Positions 38,299 to 51,571 of a DNA stretch of 64,000 nt are shown here, in pieces. The stretch's first letter is position 1. Every line of letters starts with the position of its first letter. This stretch comes from Mangifera indica (taxonomy: Eukaryota > Streptophyta > Magnoliopsida > Sapindales > Anacardiaceae): NCBI RefSeq assembly GCF_011075055.1, contig NC_058137.1, forward strand, positions 5,322,771 through 5,386,770, read 5' to 3'. The notes below the pieces were generated by a model. That model searched no databases. It was not told the DNA's origin and was given only the letters and a program-made list of their open reading frames with translations. A program made the position numbers and the translations under genes.

Positions 38299-40845
38299 CT
38301 ATGTGCCATGGCCAGTGAAGCAGGTCCTGAAGGAACTCTTCTGCACATGCTTTTGGAAGAACCTAAACTTGTGCAAAGTCTGGGGAACCTGTTCTTCCTG
38401 AGTGATAGAGATAGAGCTTCTCATTTCTTCTGCTTTCCTCTGAGATACTTTTAACTTATTCAAGATCTTATCCATAGAGCGGGATCTTTTCTTTTCCAGT
38501 TTCATCTGAACCAAACTTACACAGTCATTAAGGCCAACAGCGTAACTAATATACCTCTCTTTACTCAATGAACAATTTGGCAATTCTGGATTTTGAATCC
38601 GTATCACAAGATTCACATTAGATTGAAGAATATAAATGTTATAAATTATATCATATCCAAATTTTCCAGAGGTGAAAATCACATAACATCCTTTGAATGA
38701 ATGCTAATGTGTCAAAAAGGAGAATATCCCAGAAATGTTTGTCAAAATAAAGTGTCATGCATATTTCTATCCATCTATCTGTATGCATATTCCTATCCAT
38801 ATATTAACAAGCTGGAGTTGAGTTTATTACAGACCTCAAGTTTCCTAATGGCTGCCTCAGCTTTTGCCCTCTGCAAATTCTCCCATGCAGCAATCTTGGC
38901 TTCTTCTCTTTCCAACCTGCACATGAAACCAGAATTTCTTTGGCAAAGGTCTGTTTGCGATTCCTAAAACTTTAGGGCTTTCAACTGCAAGCTTCATTGG
39001 AAAAATAACCCCTTGAACCCCAAGTCTAAGCGCAATATGTAGTTAAACACAAAAAATTTGAAATGTCTTATAACTTGAATTGAAACCTCTTATTCAATAA
39101 ACACGCCAACTTTGCTACATAAAAAAATGCATATAGAATTTCATAAAGTTATTCTCGAAGGACAGGAAAGGAGGTAAACAGAGCATACTTTGAAATGCTA
39201 GTTGCTGCCTCTGTAAGCTCCCAAGATGAAGCACAAGTGCCAGTTGGATTTTGGAACAATTCCTCAATATCTGGCACGCCTTTCTTAATGATTCTGGATT
39301 CATGTTTCTTGGAACAGCTTATCATGGTGGCTCGTTTATCTACTTGCACCTCCCTAATCTCCAATTTAGCAGGATAATCACTCTGTGGTTCGTAAGAAGA
39401 GTTAGGAGATGACTGGGAACTACCCTCAGGGCTCATTTGTGTAGCCATATCTCTTTGTGACGGCACCTGAGAAGCCATGTTTTCGGCATCCAAGATTTCA
39501 TCAAGCTTCTCATCTGCATGTTTAATCCAACATTATTGACAAGGTAGACTCAGAAAATTAAAGCAAGAGGGTGAAATAAGATGATCAATGTAGGAGCTTC
39601 TTCAATTGATACTCATAACTAAAACAGTTCTAGGTACAACCTATTTTCCAGAAGGAAAACGAAGTTTGACCAAATTTCATTTGGTTGTGTTGCAACATTT
39701 GCTGCACCTGATAAAAGGAAATTCTAGGGATTCATACTTAGTCAAACACAAGAAAAATAGAGGTCTAACCCCACTTTCCAGCACTGACATTTAACAAACA
39801 CAAATATTTCAAAAGAGTAATTTCATCATAATTCATAAGGATAGTTTTCAGGTGTGAGACTGAAAGTCCATCCTGTAGCATTGGCTGACTAAATGTTTTA
39901 GCTTACTAAGGTAGCAAAAGGAAACGAGAAAGAACAAACTTTCGAGAATGAATTCTTGCCCCTGCATATTCAATGTAGAAAAAAGTCACGCTTAAGCTCT
40001 ACAAATCAATGATCACAAGTCCCTCCATGTAGGAGATGCTAAAATGGACTTTGTTGTCTTGACCTTTTACAGATTTCTACTGACGTTATCTAATCTCTCT
40101 GAAATTCTTCTTCGCATAGATAAACAGATTTGATCTACAAAATTATTTCAAGACTAGGAGTATGATCTTGCCATATTGGTTATAAGGTGCAAATAATGGG
40201 GTAAAGGTTATTAGGACAATAAATGCCCCAGAACTATGTACATATGTAACATTGGGGGACTAACATAACAAAGCAATCAAGGCAAGAATAAAAGAATAAC
40301 AAAGAAAGGAAAACTATACCTTGAGAGCTTGTCAACGAATTCTCACTAACCAAATCTGACCAACCAGGTACACTACTGGAGCGGGCCACATGGCTCTCAC
40401 TCTTCATCAAATAGCCCTGCTCAACACCATAGTTAAGACAAACCCCATTAGGTACTAAAACTCCAGTCGAAAATGGAGACGCTGCCATAAAATTCTTCGC
40501 ACCACCACGATCAAGAAGCTGCATAGCAGGTGAATACTGCCCCATGACAGGAGGCACAATAGGCCCACTTTTGGACTTAGGCCGCCTCTGAAACTGAGAA
40601 TGTAAAGAAGGAGTCTTGGTAACACCGTAACCTGAAACTGGACTACAAATCCACCTCTCTGCATCTTCCCATTTAGAAGGCAATGTCCTTCCACTATAAA
40701 ATGGTGTCAAAGCAGCAGCACTTATGTGCCTCTTGCTGCTGCTGGTACTTGTTGGGTGCGGCACACGCTCTGAACTCCATCCCTTGGGAGCTCCAGGACT
40801 TGGAAAATAACCTAAACCCTCTGTAGCAACTAAGCTTTTCTTCAT
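38299..40845 (-). CDS. Remorin family protein (long N-terminal region)
   Basis: Four coding exons on the minus strand: 40845-40320, 39513-39189, 38916-38835 and 38505-38299, giving 379 residues. All introns are GT-AG with consistent phases. The N-terminal region (about 1-270) is Ser/Pro-rich and probably disordered, starting MKKSLVATEGLGYFPSPG. The C-terminal remorin domain (about 280-375) shows LEREEAKIAAWENLQRAKAE, then MKLEKKRSRSMDKILNKL and RKAEEMRSS, an amphipathic coiled-coil. The end FRTCFTGHGT has Cys373 near the terminus, where remorins carry the plasma-membrane anchor. Remorins organise membrane nanodomains and affect plasmodesmata and immune signalling; the role of this long subgroup is less clear. 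A (GA)n tract near 41438 lies in the presumed upstream region. The exon-1 half is repeated past the N gap (see 48094-49584). Confidence 0.92.
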
Positions 40846-41437
40846 TTGTTCGAATAAAATATTATCAGCCCTTGTGAAGCTAATCTTTCATTCTTTCTTT
40901 GTTAGCTTGTTCATTGCCAGAAAAGCTTTGAAACAATCCAAGAAACCAAGAAAGTGCAAGGTAAGTGAAATAATGGCAAAAAAATAGCATCTTTGCTGGC
41001 TTTACTGGCTATTTAAGGTCATTTTTTTTATCGGAGGCGATAATGTAAATTTTATAGATGATACCGATATTTGTTTGCATTTGGACAAGGCTCACGGGGA
41101 GAGAGGAATGATGGTAATTGATGCATAGAATGGAGTCCATGAAAATTTCTAATATTTAGGATGTGGCCAATCTCTGCATCAAATAATTGTTTGGAGACAG
41201 AGATGGCTAACTTACTTTTCACAACTGGAGCTTGGGTGGAGTTATCCCTCCCTTTGCTCCATTCCTGCAATACAGTATTTACTTTTTACCATAAAGTAAA
41301 TTATAAAATTATACTGTTGTGCAGAGCAAAAAAAGAAGTGCCCACTGCTCACTTCTGAACCGCTTTGCCGTGTGTAACTTACATCAGTCATGATCTCCAT
41401 TGAGACTTAGTCAAAGTATAACAGAGGAAGCATGCGG

Positions 41438-41461
41438 TGAGAGAGAGAGAGAGAGAGAGAG
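41438..41461. repeat. (GA)n microsatellite
   Basis: GA dinucleotide tract about 600 bases upstream of the remorin ATG. It is repeated near 50176-50200 in the second block. Confidence 0.9.
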
Positions 41462-42348
41462 GTTATATTTGGTTACAAGAAATAGAGAATTTTGAGAATT
41501 GTTTATATTTTCTTTGGATAGGGAAAAAGTTAAAAAGTTTTGGGATTTGTAAAGGCAAGAGAAGCGACAATGGCGTTTTGTGTCTTCAAGGTAAACTTCG
41601 GGTAGTGTTTGCTGTCACAGCACAGCAGCAACACCATGTCGTTGCGGCGGATTAGCCGTGGCTTTTTAACATTTGTTAATAGCTTCTTCCTTCACCCTGT
41701 TTAGAAAATTGTGGGCATTCCATGGCATCAGGCAAATATTGAAAATCTAGTTGTCATGTTTGAGTGAAAATAAAACAAGTTTCGTAAATAAAAAAAGTAT
41801 GAATTCAAATCATTTTTGCTAATATTATTATAAAATGCTGGCAAAAACCTTGCCATGGTTCATTTCCAAAAAAATAATTGAATTTAAATAGGATTCCTTT
41901 TTATCCAAGCCGAAAACATGAAAATCAAAGTTAGATTTATGCAGATGCCCACAGGCGGTTTTGGATTTCATCTGTTTTGATCCCATCCATGATCTGTAGT
42001 CATGTATAATCAAAATTCAATGAACAAAATTATTTTTAAAATGGTTATACTAATACAGGATACAGCGGGGCACACACACACAATTTTCTTCTAATATCTT
42101 TATATTGGTAAAACATTTTAGAAATAAGATTTGTCTTGAATAAATTTGTGATGCTATTGAAAAGGAACTTGATTTTATATTCAAATCACTCTCATTTGTA
42201 AGATTTTTGTGTACTATCTTTTAAAGGAAACGACAACTAAGAATGTACTTTTACTAAAATTTAGGTCAAAAGATTTATTTCACTCAAGATTTAGCATATC
42301 TCTAAATTTTTACTTGTTAAATTTAAAAAATATTAAAATTAAATTTTA

Positions 42349-42833
42349 GGCCAAAAGACTTATTCCCACCCAAGGTTTCATGCATCTCCAATCAAGTGTT
42401 AAATTATTATTTAGAGATTTTACATACATCTATGCGAATCATACATATCAATTGTGACAAATCTGATCATTTTGACCAGGTTTTGAATAGTTTCTATGTC
42501 AAAAAATCACTAGAGAGAGAAGAGATGTCAGTGGTAGAGTTGATAATACGCCAAAGTGTATTGTTGGAAAGAAAAAATGAATTGTTTAAAATATAAATAT
42601 AATATTTTAAACTTTAAGGGATGACGTTAACTTTAAAATATGAAAACTCTATAATTAGAGAGAAAAAATCAACTTTTTAATTTGAAAAATATAAGATTAG
42701 AGAGAAATTATCAGTTTAAAAAAGAAAATTTTATATTTAATAATATTAATAAAATTTAATATAAAGATGAGTATTTAAATTTTTAAAATTTTAAGGGTTA
42801 ACCGAACTAGGGGTGGGCATAAGTCTTTAGACC
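42349..42833. mobile_element. Short non-autonomous MULE-like element (copy 1)
   Basis: The left end ggccaaaagacttattccca and the inverted right end tgggcataagtctttagacc form imperfect terminal repeats of about 23 bases. They resemble the ends of the foldback MULE at 26542. The flanking 9-mers (taaatttta and tgaaaatta) agree at only six positions, so the target duplication is eroded or absent. A second left-end-like sequence (ggtcaaaagatttatttcac) lies about 85 bases upstream, near 42264. Length is about 485 bases with no coding frame. Confidence 0.7.
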
Positions 42834-43147
42834 TGAAAATTAATTTTGAAGATGCATGACTTGAGTGACCACTATAAGGGACAAACTTGTTCCATATTTT
42901 CATCCATCAGGGGAGAAAACATGGGCCTCTGTCTGCCAATACCATATTTCTAAATTTACGCCATCAAATGTAAAGTGCCACATGCCTCCACATTCACCAT
43001 CGTGGTTGTAGAAATTTTGTTTTTTAAATTTCCTGGATTGCCTTTATATTTTCTCCTGATGTTAGAAAGTTATTAATTTTTCCTGAGCACTTATGTATAC
43101 TCTCTTGTACGCTTCACAGACTCTGTATTTGTGTTTCAGAATCACAA

Positions 43148-46100
43148 ATGGCTTCAACTGTGTTCTGCAACTCACTGATTCCTTCCACAATAGTTTTCTC
43201 AAGAACCCACTTGCCAGTTCTCCTTTACAAAGACTCTTCAGCAGAATTCTCACCTTATATTAACTATAACTGCCACTTGAGAATCAACCAAAGTGGGAAA
43301 AGAAACGAACTTGCACAGGTAAGAGCTACAATGACAGAGTCTCCAACAAAGGATAGTGAAGCTGCTGGGCTGCAGACGAAAAGAAGTTGACGATTTTAGT
43401 TGCTGGGGGTGGAATTGGTGGGCTGGTTTATGCTTCGGCTGCTAATAGGAAGGGATTTGAAGTAGTTGTGTTTGAGAAAGATGTGAGTGCTATACGAGGA
43501 GAAGGTCAGGACAGGGGTCTAATTCAGATACAAAGCAATGCATTAACTGCTTTGGAAGCTAATGATTTGGATGTTGCTGAGGAGGTTATGAAAGCTGGGT
43601 GTGTTACTGGTGATAGAATTAATGGATTGGTTGATTGAGTTTCAGGTAATTGGTATGACGTTTTAGCTTCTTAACTTGATTGCCTTTGATTTGATAAATT
43701 GGTTCCGTAAGAAGATTCTTCGAGTACGAGATTGACTGTAATTTCTAATTCTGTGTGAGATATATCTCCTGGAATTTGGTGGGCTTGTATTTGATTGATC
43801 AGTTCAAAGCCATTTAGATTGTTTTTAATGATTTTCTGCTCTTCATGGTTGAAGTTTGTCAATTGAAAAGTATAGACAGTACAAGAGCTTAGGTTTATAG
43901 TAAGACTCAACATTCTTCTTATAATTGGGATTTTAGTTGTCGACTGATAATTTAGTAGAACTTTATTCAAGATGCTGTTTTTGAAACCCTGAAACCAAAA
44001 AATAACTCAAAAAGGTTATTTGATATAAACATTAGCTTGGAGACTTCAAAATTACTATGGATTAAGATAAACAAATAGAAAATAAAACAACAAACTCAAA
44101 AGCTGACATTGGTTGGGTTTTCATCATGGTGAAGCTTGGGTTTTCTGTCATGCTATGATTGCCTTCTGTTGTTCTAATGAAATTGGTCCATAGTTCCATG
44201 CCCTACATCAATTTTAAATTATCACCTCTTTGGTATATGGTGTTTATCTATTAATAATGTCAGTAGTTTTCATGTTTTTTGCTGTTTTGCGATTCTTCTT
44301 CATTTCAGAATTGTCCATTGGTGCAATCTTCTGGCCACTTATCAAAAAGGATGTTGTTTATGTAACTGACTAGGTTGTTGTACCCAACAAACTTTTTTGG
44401 AGTCTAGGAGAAATGGAATTGCTGGGTTTGTTTTACTATAGGTTTTTGAATCAAATATTAATTTACAGTGATTGAAGTGAACAAAGACAACATGATGTTT
44501 TGAATACTTTTGGAAACCTCTATATTTGGTGACAATGGCATGATTCTTGGCTGCAGTAAAATAATTCATCTGTCAGAAATCTTTGGTGATAAAAAAACAA
44601 CCATACAAGAACTAATAACAAAGTAAAAGTGGGATAAAAAAACAACAGAATTGAAACTAGTGCACTCAAGTCTGCTCTGGCTCAAAAACTGGTCATGTTA
44701 TTCAATTGATTAATTTTAGTAATTATACTTCCAAACAAGATCAATTGTTTTCACATAGAATAATTTCAGTTTATTCCACAAATAACAAAGTTGGAACTTG
44801 ATTAGTGGACCAAATACACCTAATGCATTGTTAATGTTAATTGGTATCTTATGTATGTCACTATGCAACAATAATGCCATCATTAGAAATAGATCAATTC
44901 AGGAAAATATCATTTATTGTTGCCAAGTTAGATGCTGAAATGAGTTGTGTAATTAAAAAGTTATCCAAAGTCCACATAATATGTCATAATGACTGCTTCT
45001 GTAGGAAAATGTTAGTTATTGGCATCCAATCACACTAAATGCTTCATGGTCATCAGGTCCATCAAGTTTGATACTTTCACTCCTGCAGCAGAAAGGGGTC
45101 TTCCAGTCACTCGAGTAATCAGCTGAATGACTTTGCAACAAATCCTTGCTCATGTAGTTGGGGATGAAATTATTTTGAATGACAGTAATTCTGTTAAATT
45201 TGAGGAAAATGGAGATAAGGTAGTGTAGCTGCTGATTGGTTGCAGATCATCCATTTCTCACTGAGTGCTTTACTGGATAGCATCTGATAATTTTCTTTTG
45301 TAAAGTAGACGTCTCGACAATTCCTTCATGATGACATTTCATTCTTTTGTACTTGTGTTGTTCACGAGCTTAGGTTACTTTAGTGCTTGAAAATGGAAAA
45401 AGCTATGAGGGTGATCTTTTAGTTGCAGCTGATGTTATATGGTCAAAGGCATTATTGTAAATAATATATAATTCTTTTTCTAATGCTGATCGACAGTTTT
45501 TATTGTTCAATTGTTATTCATTGTGATTATCTTCATCTTGGAAATATTTCAAAATTGTTTTTCTTCTGTGAAGGTGAGGAAACACTTATTTGGACCAAGT
45601 GAGGCCACCTATTCAGGCTACACCTGTTATAGTGGTATTGCAGATTTTGTGCCTGTTGATATTGAGACTGTGGGGTATGTTCAACTCTGCTTAAATACTT
45701 CATGTTTACCCTTCCTCTGCCATTGTATTTCCTAGGCTATCTGTTGGAATGTGGATTAGGCTTTCTTTTCTTTCTTTCTTTTCATTCTTTATTATTTATA
45801 TAATTTTTAAAATGTATTTAGCTGCATATTGTGTTCTCTCATGTGACCTTCTATTCGGAAGGTATCGAGTATTTCTGGGACACAAACAGTACTTTGTTTC
45901 TTCTTATGTGGGGGCTGAAAAAATGCATGGTTTGCATTTCACAAGGAACCACCTGGTGTTTTGGATGGCCCAAGGGGTAGAATCTCTTCCAAATCTCTAG
46001 AAATTCCAACTATGCTTGTTTTTGAAATTCTACTTAGATATTTTTGCAGGCAATAAGTGTGTTGACTCTGCATAATGAGCATATATCATAAAATTGATTT

Positions 46101-46815
46101 ATAATCTCCTTGGAAGGAAAACAAAACTAATTCTTAAAATTACTGTTTTAAAATTGCATCTACTAATTGATAGGGATGTACCAGGAAGTCCTGAAAGTAA
46201 CAGAAATGAAAGTAAAATTCTGGGTAATTTACCAGGATGCAGTACGCAAGGATTTTCTACAACAGATGATCTACACAAAGAGGGGCTCACAAAAAATTAT
46301 GTTATCATTATTTGAGAGTTGTTATGTCTGGCTTTTCTCCCAACTTCATGGTAATTGATAAATGTATTGTATTATTATAAATGGAGTAGCTGAACCCTGA
46401 AAGAACTTTTAATTTATACTCTTTTTCACTGAATCACTTTTTTAGTTTCTGAAGATGCATTATTTGAAGAACAATGCAGCTGAACTGAACAGATGACATC
46501 AGGAATATCTTCTCTTTCAGATAATTAAATATGAGAGAAGGATTTAAATGTTGAATGCAGTGATTCTTCTTTCTATGAGTACACATCTGTTTCATATATT
46601 GTCGGGTAAAAAGGAAAGGTTGTTGAAAATATTTGAGGGGCAGTGTGATAATGTGATAGATTTAATTGTTGCTACAAATGAAGAAAGCAGTTCTTCGATG
46701 TGACATATATGGCAGGACACCCCATATTCACTTGGGGAAAGGGTTGTGTTACGTTAAGGACTCTGTCTATGCCATGCAGCCAAATATGGGACAAGAGGGA
46801 TGCATGGCTGTTGAG
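43148..46815 (+). pseudogene. Zeaxanthin epoxidase pseudogene, first half (copy 1, probably an assembly duplicate)
   Basis: This has the same content as 51884-55555 in the second block, where the breaks are described. It starts with a plausible plastid-targeting leader (MASTVFCNSLIPSTIVFSRT), then a frameshift just before ILVAGGGIGGLVYASAANRK, the FAD-binding GxGxxG. Further blocks are TPAAERGLPVTRVIS-stop, EGDLLVAADVIW, FGPSEATYSGYTCYSGIADF, YRVFLGHKQYFVSS and AMQPNMGQEGCMAVE (the last near 46772-46815). It differs from the other copy by a few single bases, for example an extra A near 46683 and an extra G near 46736. Confidence 0.88.
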
Positions 46816-46878
46816 GTATACCTTGCTTTAGTGTGATTATTTTCCAAACCTTTTAAGACTGTGGACATAAACATAAAT

Positions 46879-47593
46879 TGTTAGACTCCCAAATGTGAAG
46901 GTGTATCAGAACAGGGGTAGTCGTGGGAATAGGGGATTATGTTGAGTGAAGATCCTAGGTGATTCTCCAATCATGGGAAAGGGCCACGTGCCCAACTAGG
47001 ATTGGGATGGGGGATATTATTGTGTATAAGGAATAAAATAACTTGAAAAGGCTTTGGGCAATGTGGTTTTTTTGATAGGAAAGCTTTGACTTTAAAGAGG
47101 TGACTGCTCGAATAGCCAAAAATTCCCTTTTTACAGTATTTTGTGTGAGTGCTTTTTTTTTTTAAAGAATATCGGTTGACTTGTATTTCTCTATTTTTAA
47201 TCAATAATATACATGCTAGTTTTCCTCTTCCCCATTTGTTGCTAGCTTTTCTTTGAATTGTTGTTATTTCTCTGGTTTTCTCTAAGTTTCTAATCTAATT
47301 CCTAATAAAGTGATATCAGAGCAGAAGTTTCTGGGGAATTGTCCTGACAAGAATGGATTCTAGGGTGAAAAGTCTAGAGAAAGAAGTAGTAGCGGTTAAA
47401 TACATATTAGATTCATTTACCTCTAACATACAGTCAATTAAGGCATGTTTAGTGGGGGCTTTAAAGAGGTTGGAACTGAGAGATGATTTGAAAAAAAAAT
47501 TCAATAGAGATGTTGTCTTCTATGGTGAAAGCATCTCCAATGGTGGTCCAAGGTAATGAAAATGTTGATCCTACCAAGGGTTAGAGGACAATT
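46879..47593 (+). mobile_element. Gypsy-type LTR and start of gag, cut by the N gap (copy 1)
   Basis: The LTR starts TGTTAGACTCCC and is followed by tgatatcagagc, a near match to the initiator-tRNA-Met primer site, then the gag-like frame MDSRVKSLEKEVVAVKYILD. The sequence matches 55613-56326 and stops at the gap. Confidence 0.8.
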
Positions 47594-48093
47594 NNNNNNN
47601 NNNNNNNNNNNNNNNNNNNNNNNNNNNNNNNNNNNNNNNNNNNNNNNNNNNNNNNNNNNNNNNNNNNNNNNNNNNNNNNNNNNNNNNNNNNNNNNNNNNN
47701 NNNNNNNNNNNNNNNNNNNNNNNNNNNNNNNNNNNNNNNNNNNNNNNNNNNNNNNNNNNNNNNNNNNNNNNNNNNNNNNNNNNNNNNNNNNNNNNNNNNN
47801 NNNNNNNNNNNNNNNNNNNNNNNNNNNNNNNNNNNNNNNNNNNNNNNNNNNNNNNNNNNNNNNNNNNNNNNNNNNNNNNNNNNNNNNNNNNNNNNNNNNN
47901 NNNNNNNNNNNNNNNNNNNNNNNNNNNNNNNNNNNNNNNNNNNNNNNNNNNNNNNNNNNNNNNNNNNNNNNNNNNNNNNNNNNNNNNNNNNNNNNNNNNN
48001 NNNNNNNNNNNNNNNNNNNNNNNNNNNNNNNNNNNNNNNNNNNNNNNNNNNNNNNNNNNNNNNNNNNNNNNNNNNNNNNNNNNNNNNNNNNNN
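47594..48093. other. Assembly gap of exactly 500 N
   Basis: A round 500-base N run is usually a placeholder for a gap of unknown size. Both flanks continue into the same repeated block. Open frames reported through it contain no real sequence. Confidence 0.99.
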
Positions 48094-49584
48094 AATCTCC
48101 AATTTAGCAGGATAATCACTCTGTGGGTTCGTAAGAAGAGTTAGGAGATGACTGGGAACTACCCTCAGGGCTCATTTGTGTAGCCATATCTCTTTGTGAC
48201 GGCACCTGAGAAGCCATGTTTTCGGCATCCAAGATTTCATCAAGCTTCTCATCTGCATGTTTAATCCAACATTATTGACAAGGTAGACTCAGAAAATTAA
48301 AGCAAGAGGGTGAAATAAGATGATCAATGTAGGAGCTTCTTCAATTGATACTCATAACTAAAACAGTTCTAGGTACAACCTATTTTCCAGAAGGAAAACG
48401 AAGTTTGACCAAATTTCATTTGGTTGTGTTGCAACATTTGCTGCACCTGATAAAAGGAAATTCTAGGGATTCATACTTAGTCAAACACAAGAAAAATAGA
48501 GGTCTAACCCCACTTTCCAGCACTGACATTTAACAAACACAAATATTTCAAAAGAGTAATTTCATCATAATTCATAAGGATAGTTTTCAGGTGTGAGACT
48601 GAAAGTCCATCCTGTAGCATTGGCTGACTAAATGTTTTAGCTTACTAAGGTAGCAAAAGGAAACGAGAAAGAACAAACTTTCGAGAATGAATTCTTGCCC
48701 CTGCATATTCAATGTAGAAAAAAGTCACGCTTAAGCTCTACAAATCAATGATCACAAGTCCCTCCATGTAGGAGATGCTAAAATGGACTTTGTTGTCTTG
48801 ACCTTTTACAGATTTCTACTGACGTTATCTAATCTCTCTGAAATTCTTCTTCGCATAGATAAACAGATTTGATCTACAAAATTATTTCAAGACTAGGAGT
48901 ATGATCTTGCCATATTGGTTATAAGGTGCAAATAATGGGGTAAAGGTTATTAGGACAATAAATGCCCCAGAACTATGTACATATGTAACATTGGGGGACT
49001 AACATAACAAAGCAATCAAGGCAAGAATAAAAGAATAACAAAGAAAGGAAAACTATACCTTGAGAGCTTGTCAACGAATTCTCACTAACCAAATCTGACC
49101 AACCAGGTACACTACTGGAGCGGGCCACATGGCTCTCACTCTTCATCAAATAGCCCTGCTCAACACCATAGTTAAGACAAACCCCATTAGGTACTAAAAC
49201 TCCAGTCGAAAATGGAGACGCTGCCATAAAATTCTTCGCACCACCACGATCAAGAAGCTGCATAGCAGGTGAATACTGCCCCATGACAGGAGGCACAATA
49301 GGCCCACTTTTGGACTTAGGCCGCCTCTGAAACTGAGAATGTAAAGAAGGAGTCTTGGTAACACCGTAACCTGAAACTGGACTACAAATCCACCTCTCTG
49401 CATCTTCCCATTTAGAAGGCAATGTCCTTCCACTATAAAATGGTGTCAAAGCAGCAGCACTTATGTGCCTCTTGCTGCTGCTGGTACTTGTTGGGTGCGG
49501 CACACGCTCTGAACTCCATCCCTTGGGAGCTCCAGGACTTGGAAAATAACCTAAACCCTCTGTAGCAACTAAGCTTTTCTTCAT
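48094..49584 (-). pseudogene. Remorin 5' half repeated (exon 1 and part of exon 2), cut by the gap
   Basis: Exon 1 (49584-49059) is the same as in the complete gene at 38299-40845. Exon 2 starts at 48252 and runs into the N gap at 48094, so the remorin domain is missing. An extra G near 48126 (ctgtgggttcg against ctgtggttcg) shifts the frame of exon 2. If the block is an assembly duplicate, this is the same gene seen twice and the shift is a consensus error. If it is real, this is a truncated and shifted pseudogene. Confidence 0.8.
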
Positions 49585-51086
49585 TTGTTCGAATAAAATA
49601 TTATCAGCCCTTGTGAAGCTAATCTTTCATTCTTTCTTTGTTAGCTTGTTCATTGCCAGAAAAGCTTTGAAACAATCCAAGAAACCAAGAAAGTGCAAGG
49701 TAAGTGAAATAATGGCAAAAAAATAGCATCTTTGCTGGCTTTACTGGCTATTTAAGGTCATTTTTTTTATCGGAGGCGATAATGTAAATTTTATAGATGA
49801 TACCGATATTTGTTTGCATTTGGACAAGGCTCACGGGGAGAGAGGAATGATGGTAATTGATGCATAGAATGGAGTCCATGAAAATTTCTAATATTTAGGA
49901 TGTGGCCAATCTCTGCATCAAATAATTGTTTGGAGACAGAGATGGCTAACTTACTTTTCACAACTGGAGCTTGGGTGGAGTTATCCCTCCCTTTGCTCCA
50001 TTCCTGCAATACAGTATTTACTTTTTACCATAAAGTAAATTATAAAATTATACTGTTGTGCAGAGCAAAAAAAGAAGTGCCCACTGCTCACTTCTGAACC
50101 GCTTTGCCGTGTGTAACTTACATCAGTCATGATCTCCATTGAGACTTAGTCAAAGTATAACAGAGGAAGCATGCGGTGAGAGAGAGAGAGAGAGAGAGAG
50201 GTTATATTTGGTTACAAGAAATAGAGAATTTTGAGAATTGTTTATATTTTCTTTGGATGGGAAAAAGTTAAAAAGTTTTGGGATTTGTAAAGGCAAGAGA
50301 AGCGACAATGGCGTTTTGTGTCTTCAAGGTAAACTTCGGGTAGTGTTTGCTGTCACAGCACAGCAGCAACACCATGTCGTTGCGGCGGATTAGCCGTGGC
50401 TTTTTAACATTTGTTAATAGCTTCTTCCTTCACCCTGTTTAGAAAATTGTGGGCATTCCATGGCATCAGGCAAATATTGAAAATCTAGTTGTCATGTTTG
50501 AGTGAAAATAAAACAAGTTTCGTAAATAAAAAAAGTATGAATTCAAATCATTTTTGCTAATATTATTATAAAATGCTGGCAAAAACCTTGCCATGGTTCA
50601 TTTCCCAAAAAATAATTGAATTTAAATAGGATTCCTTTTTATCCAAGCCGAAAACATGAAAATCAAAGTTAGATTTATGCAGATGCCCACAGGCGGTTTT
50701 GGATTTCATCTGTTTTGATCCCATCCATGATCTGTAGTCATGTATAATCAAAATTCAATGAACAAAATTATTTTTAAAATGGTTATACTAATACAGGATA
50801 CAGCGGGGCACACACACACAATTTTCTTCTAATATCTTTATATTGGTAAAACATTTTAGAAATAAGATTTGTCTTGAATAAATTTGTGATGCTATTGAAA
50901 AGGAACTTGATTTTATATTCAAATCACTCTCATTTGTAAGATTTTTGTGTACTATCTTTTAAAGGAAACGACAACTAAGAATGTACTTTTACTAAAATTT
51001 AGGTCAAAAGATTTATTTCACTCAAGATTTAGCATATCTCTAAATTTTTACTTGTTAAATTTAAAAAATATTAAAATTAAATTTTA

Positions 51087-51571
51087 GGCCAAAAGACTTA
51101 TTCCCACCCAAGGTTTCATGCATCTCCAATCAAGTGTTAAATTATTATTTAGAGATTTTACATACATCTATGCGAATCATACATATCAATTGTGACAAAT
51201 CTGATCATTTTGACCAGGTTTTGAATAGTTTCTATGTCAAAAAATCACTAGAGAGAGAAGAGATGTCAGTGGTAGAGTTGATAATACGCCAAAGTGTATT
51301 GTTGGAAAAGAAAAAATGAATTGTTTAAAATATAAATATAATATTTTAAACTTTAAGGATGACGTTAACTTTAAAATATGAAAACTCTATAATTAGAGAG
51401 AAAAAATCAACTTTTTAATTTGAAAAATATAAGATTAGAGAGAAATTATCAGTTTAAAAAAGAAAATTTTATATTTAATAATATTAATAAAATTTAATAT
51501 AAAGATGAGTATTTAAATTTTTAAAATTTTAAGGGTTAACCGAACTAGGGGTGGGCATAAGTCTTTAGACC
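51087..51571. mobile_element. Short non-autonomous MULE-like element (copy 2)
   Basis: This is the same element as 42349-42833, carried in the second copy of the large block. Confidence 0.7.

Larger units (their letters stand above)
39356..47593. repeat. Large near-identical block, copy 1, ending at the N gap
   Basis: This 8.24-kb block matches 48094-56326 in order and orientation. It contains most of remorin exon 2, all of remorin exon 1, a MULE relic, the first half of the zeaxanthin epoxidase pseudogene and the start of the Gypsy element. It stops exactly where the 500-N run begins. See findings for why it is probably an assembly duplicate. Confidence 0.95.

Noticed and set aside
43387..43638. 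Short intact flavoprotein frame (MTILVAGGGIGGLVYA)
   Set aside because: It is a piece of the first part of the epoxidase after the frameshift. It ends at a stop where the real protein continues, so it is not a separate small gene.
47556..48119. Long open frames through 47556-48119 on both strands
   Set aside because: They consist almost entirely of the N gap and contain no real sequence.
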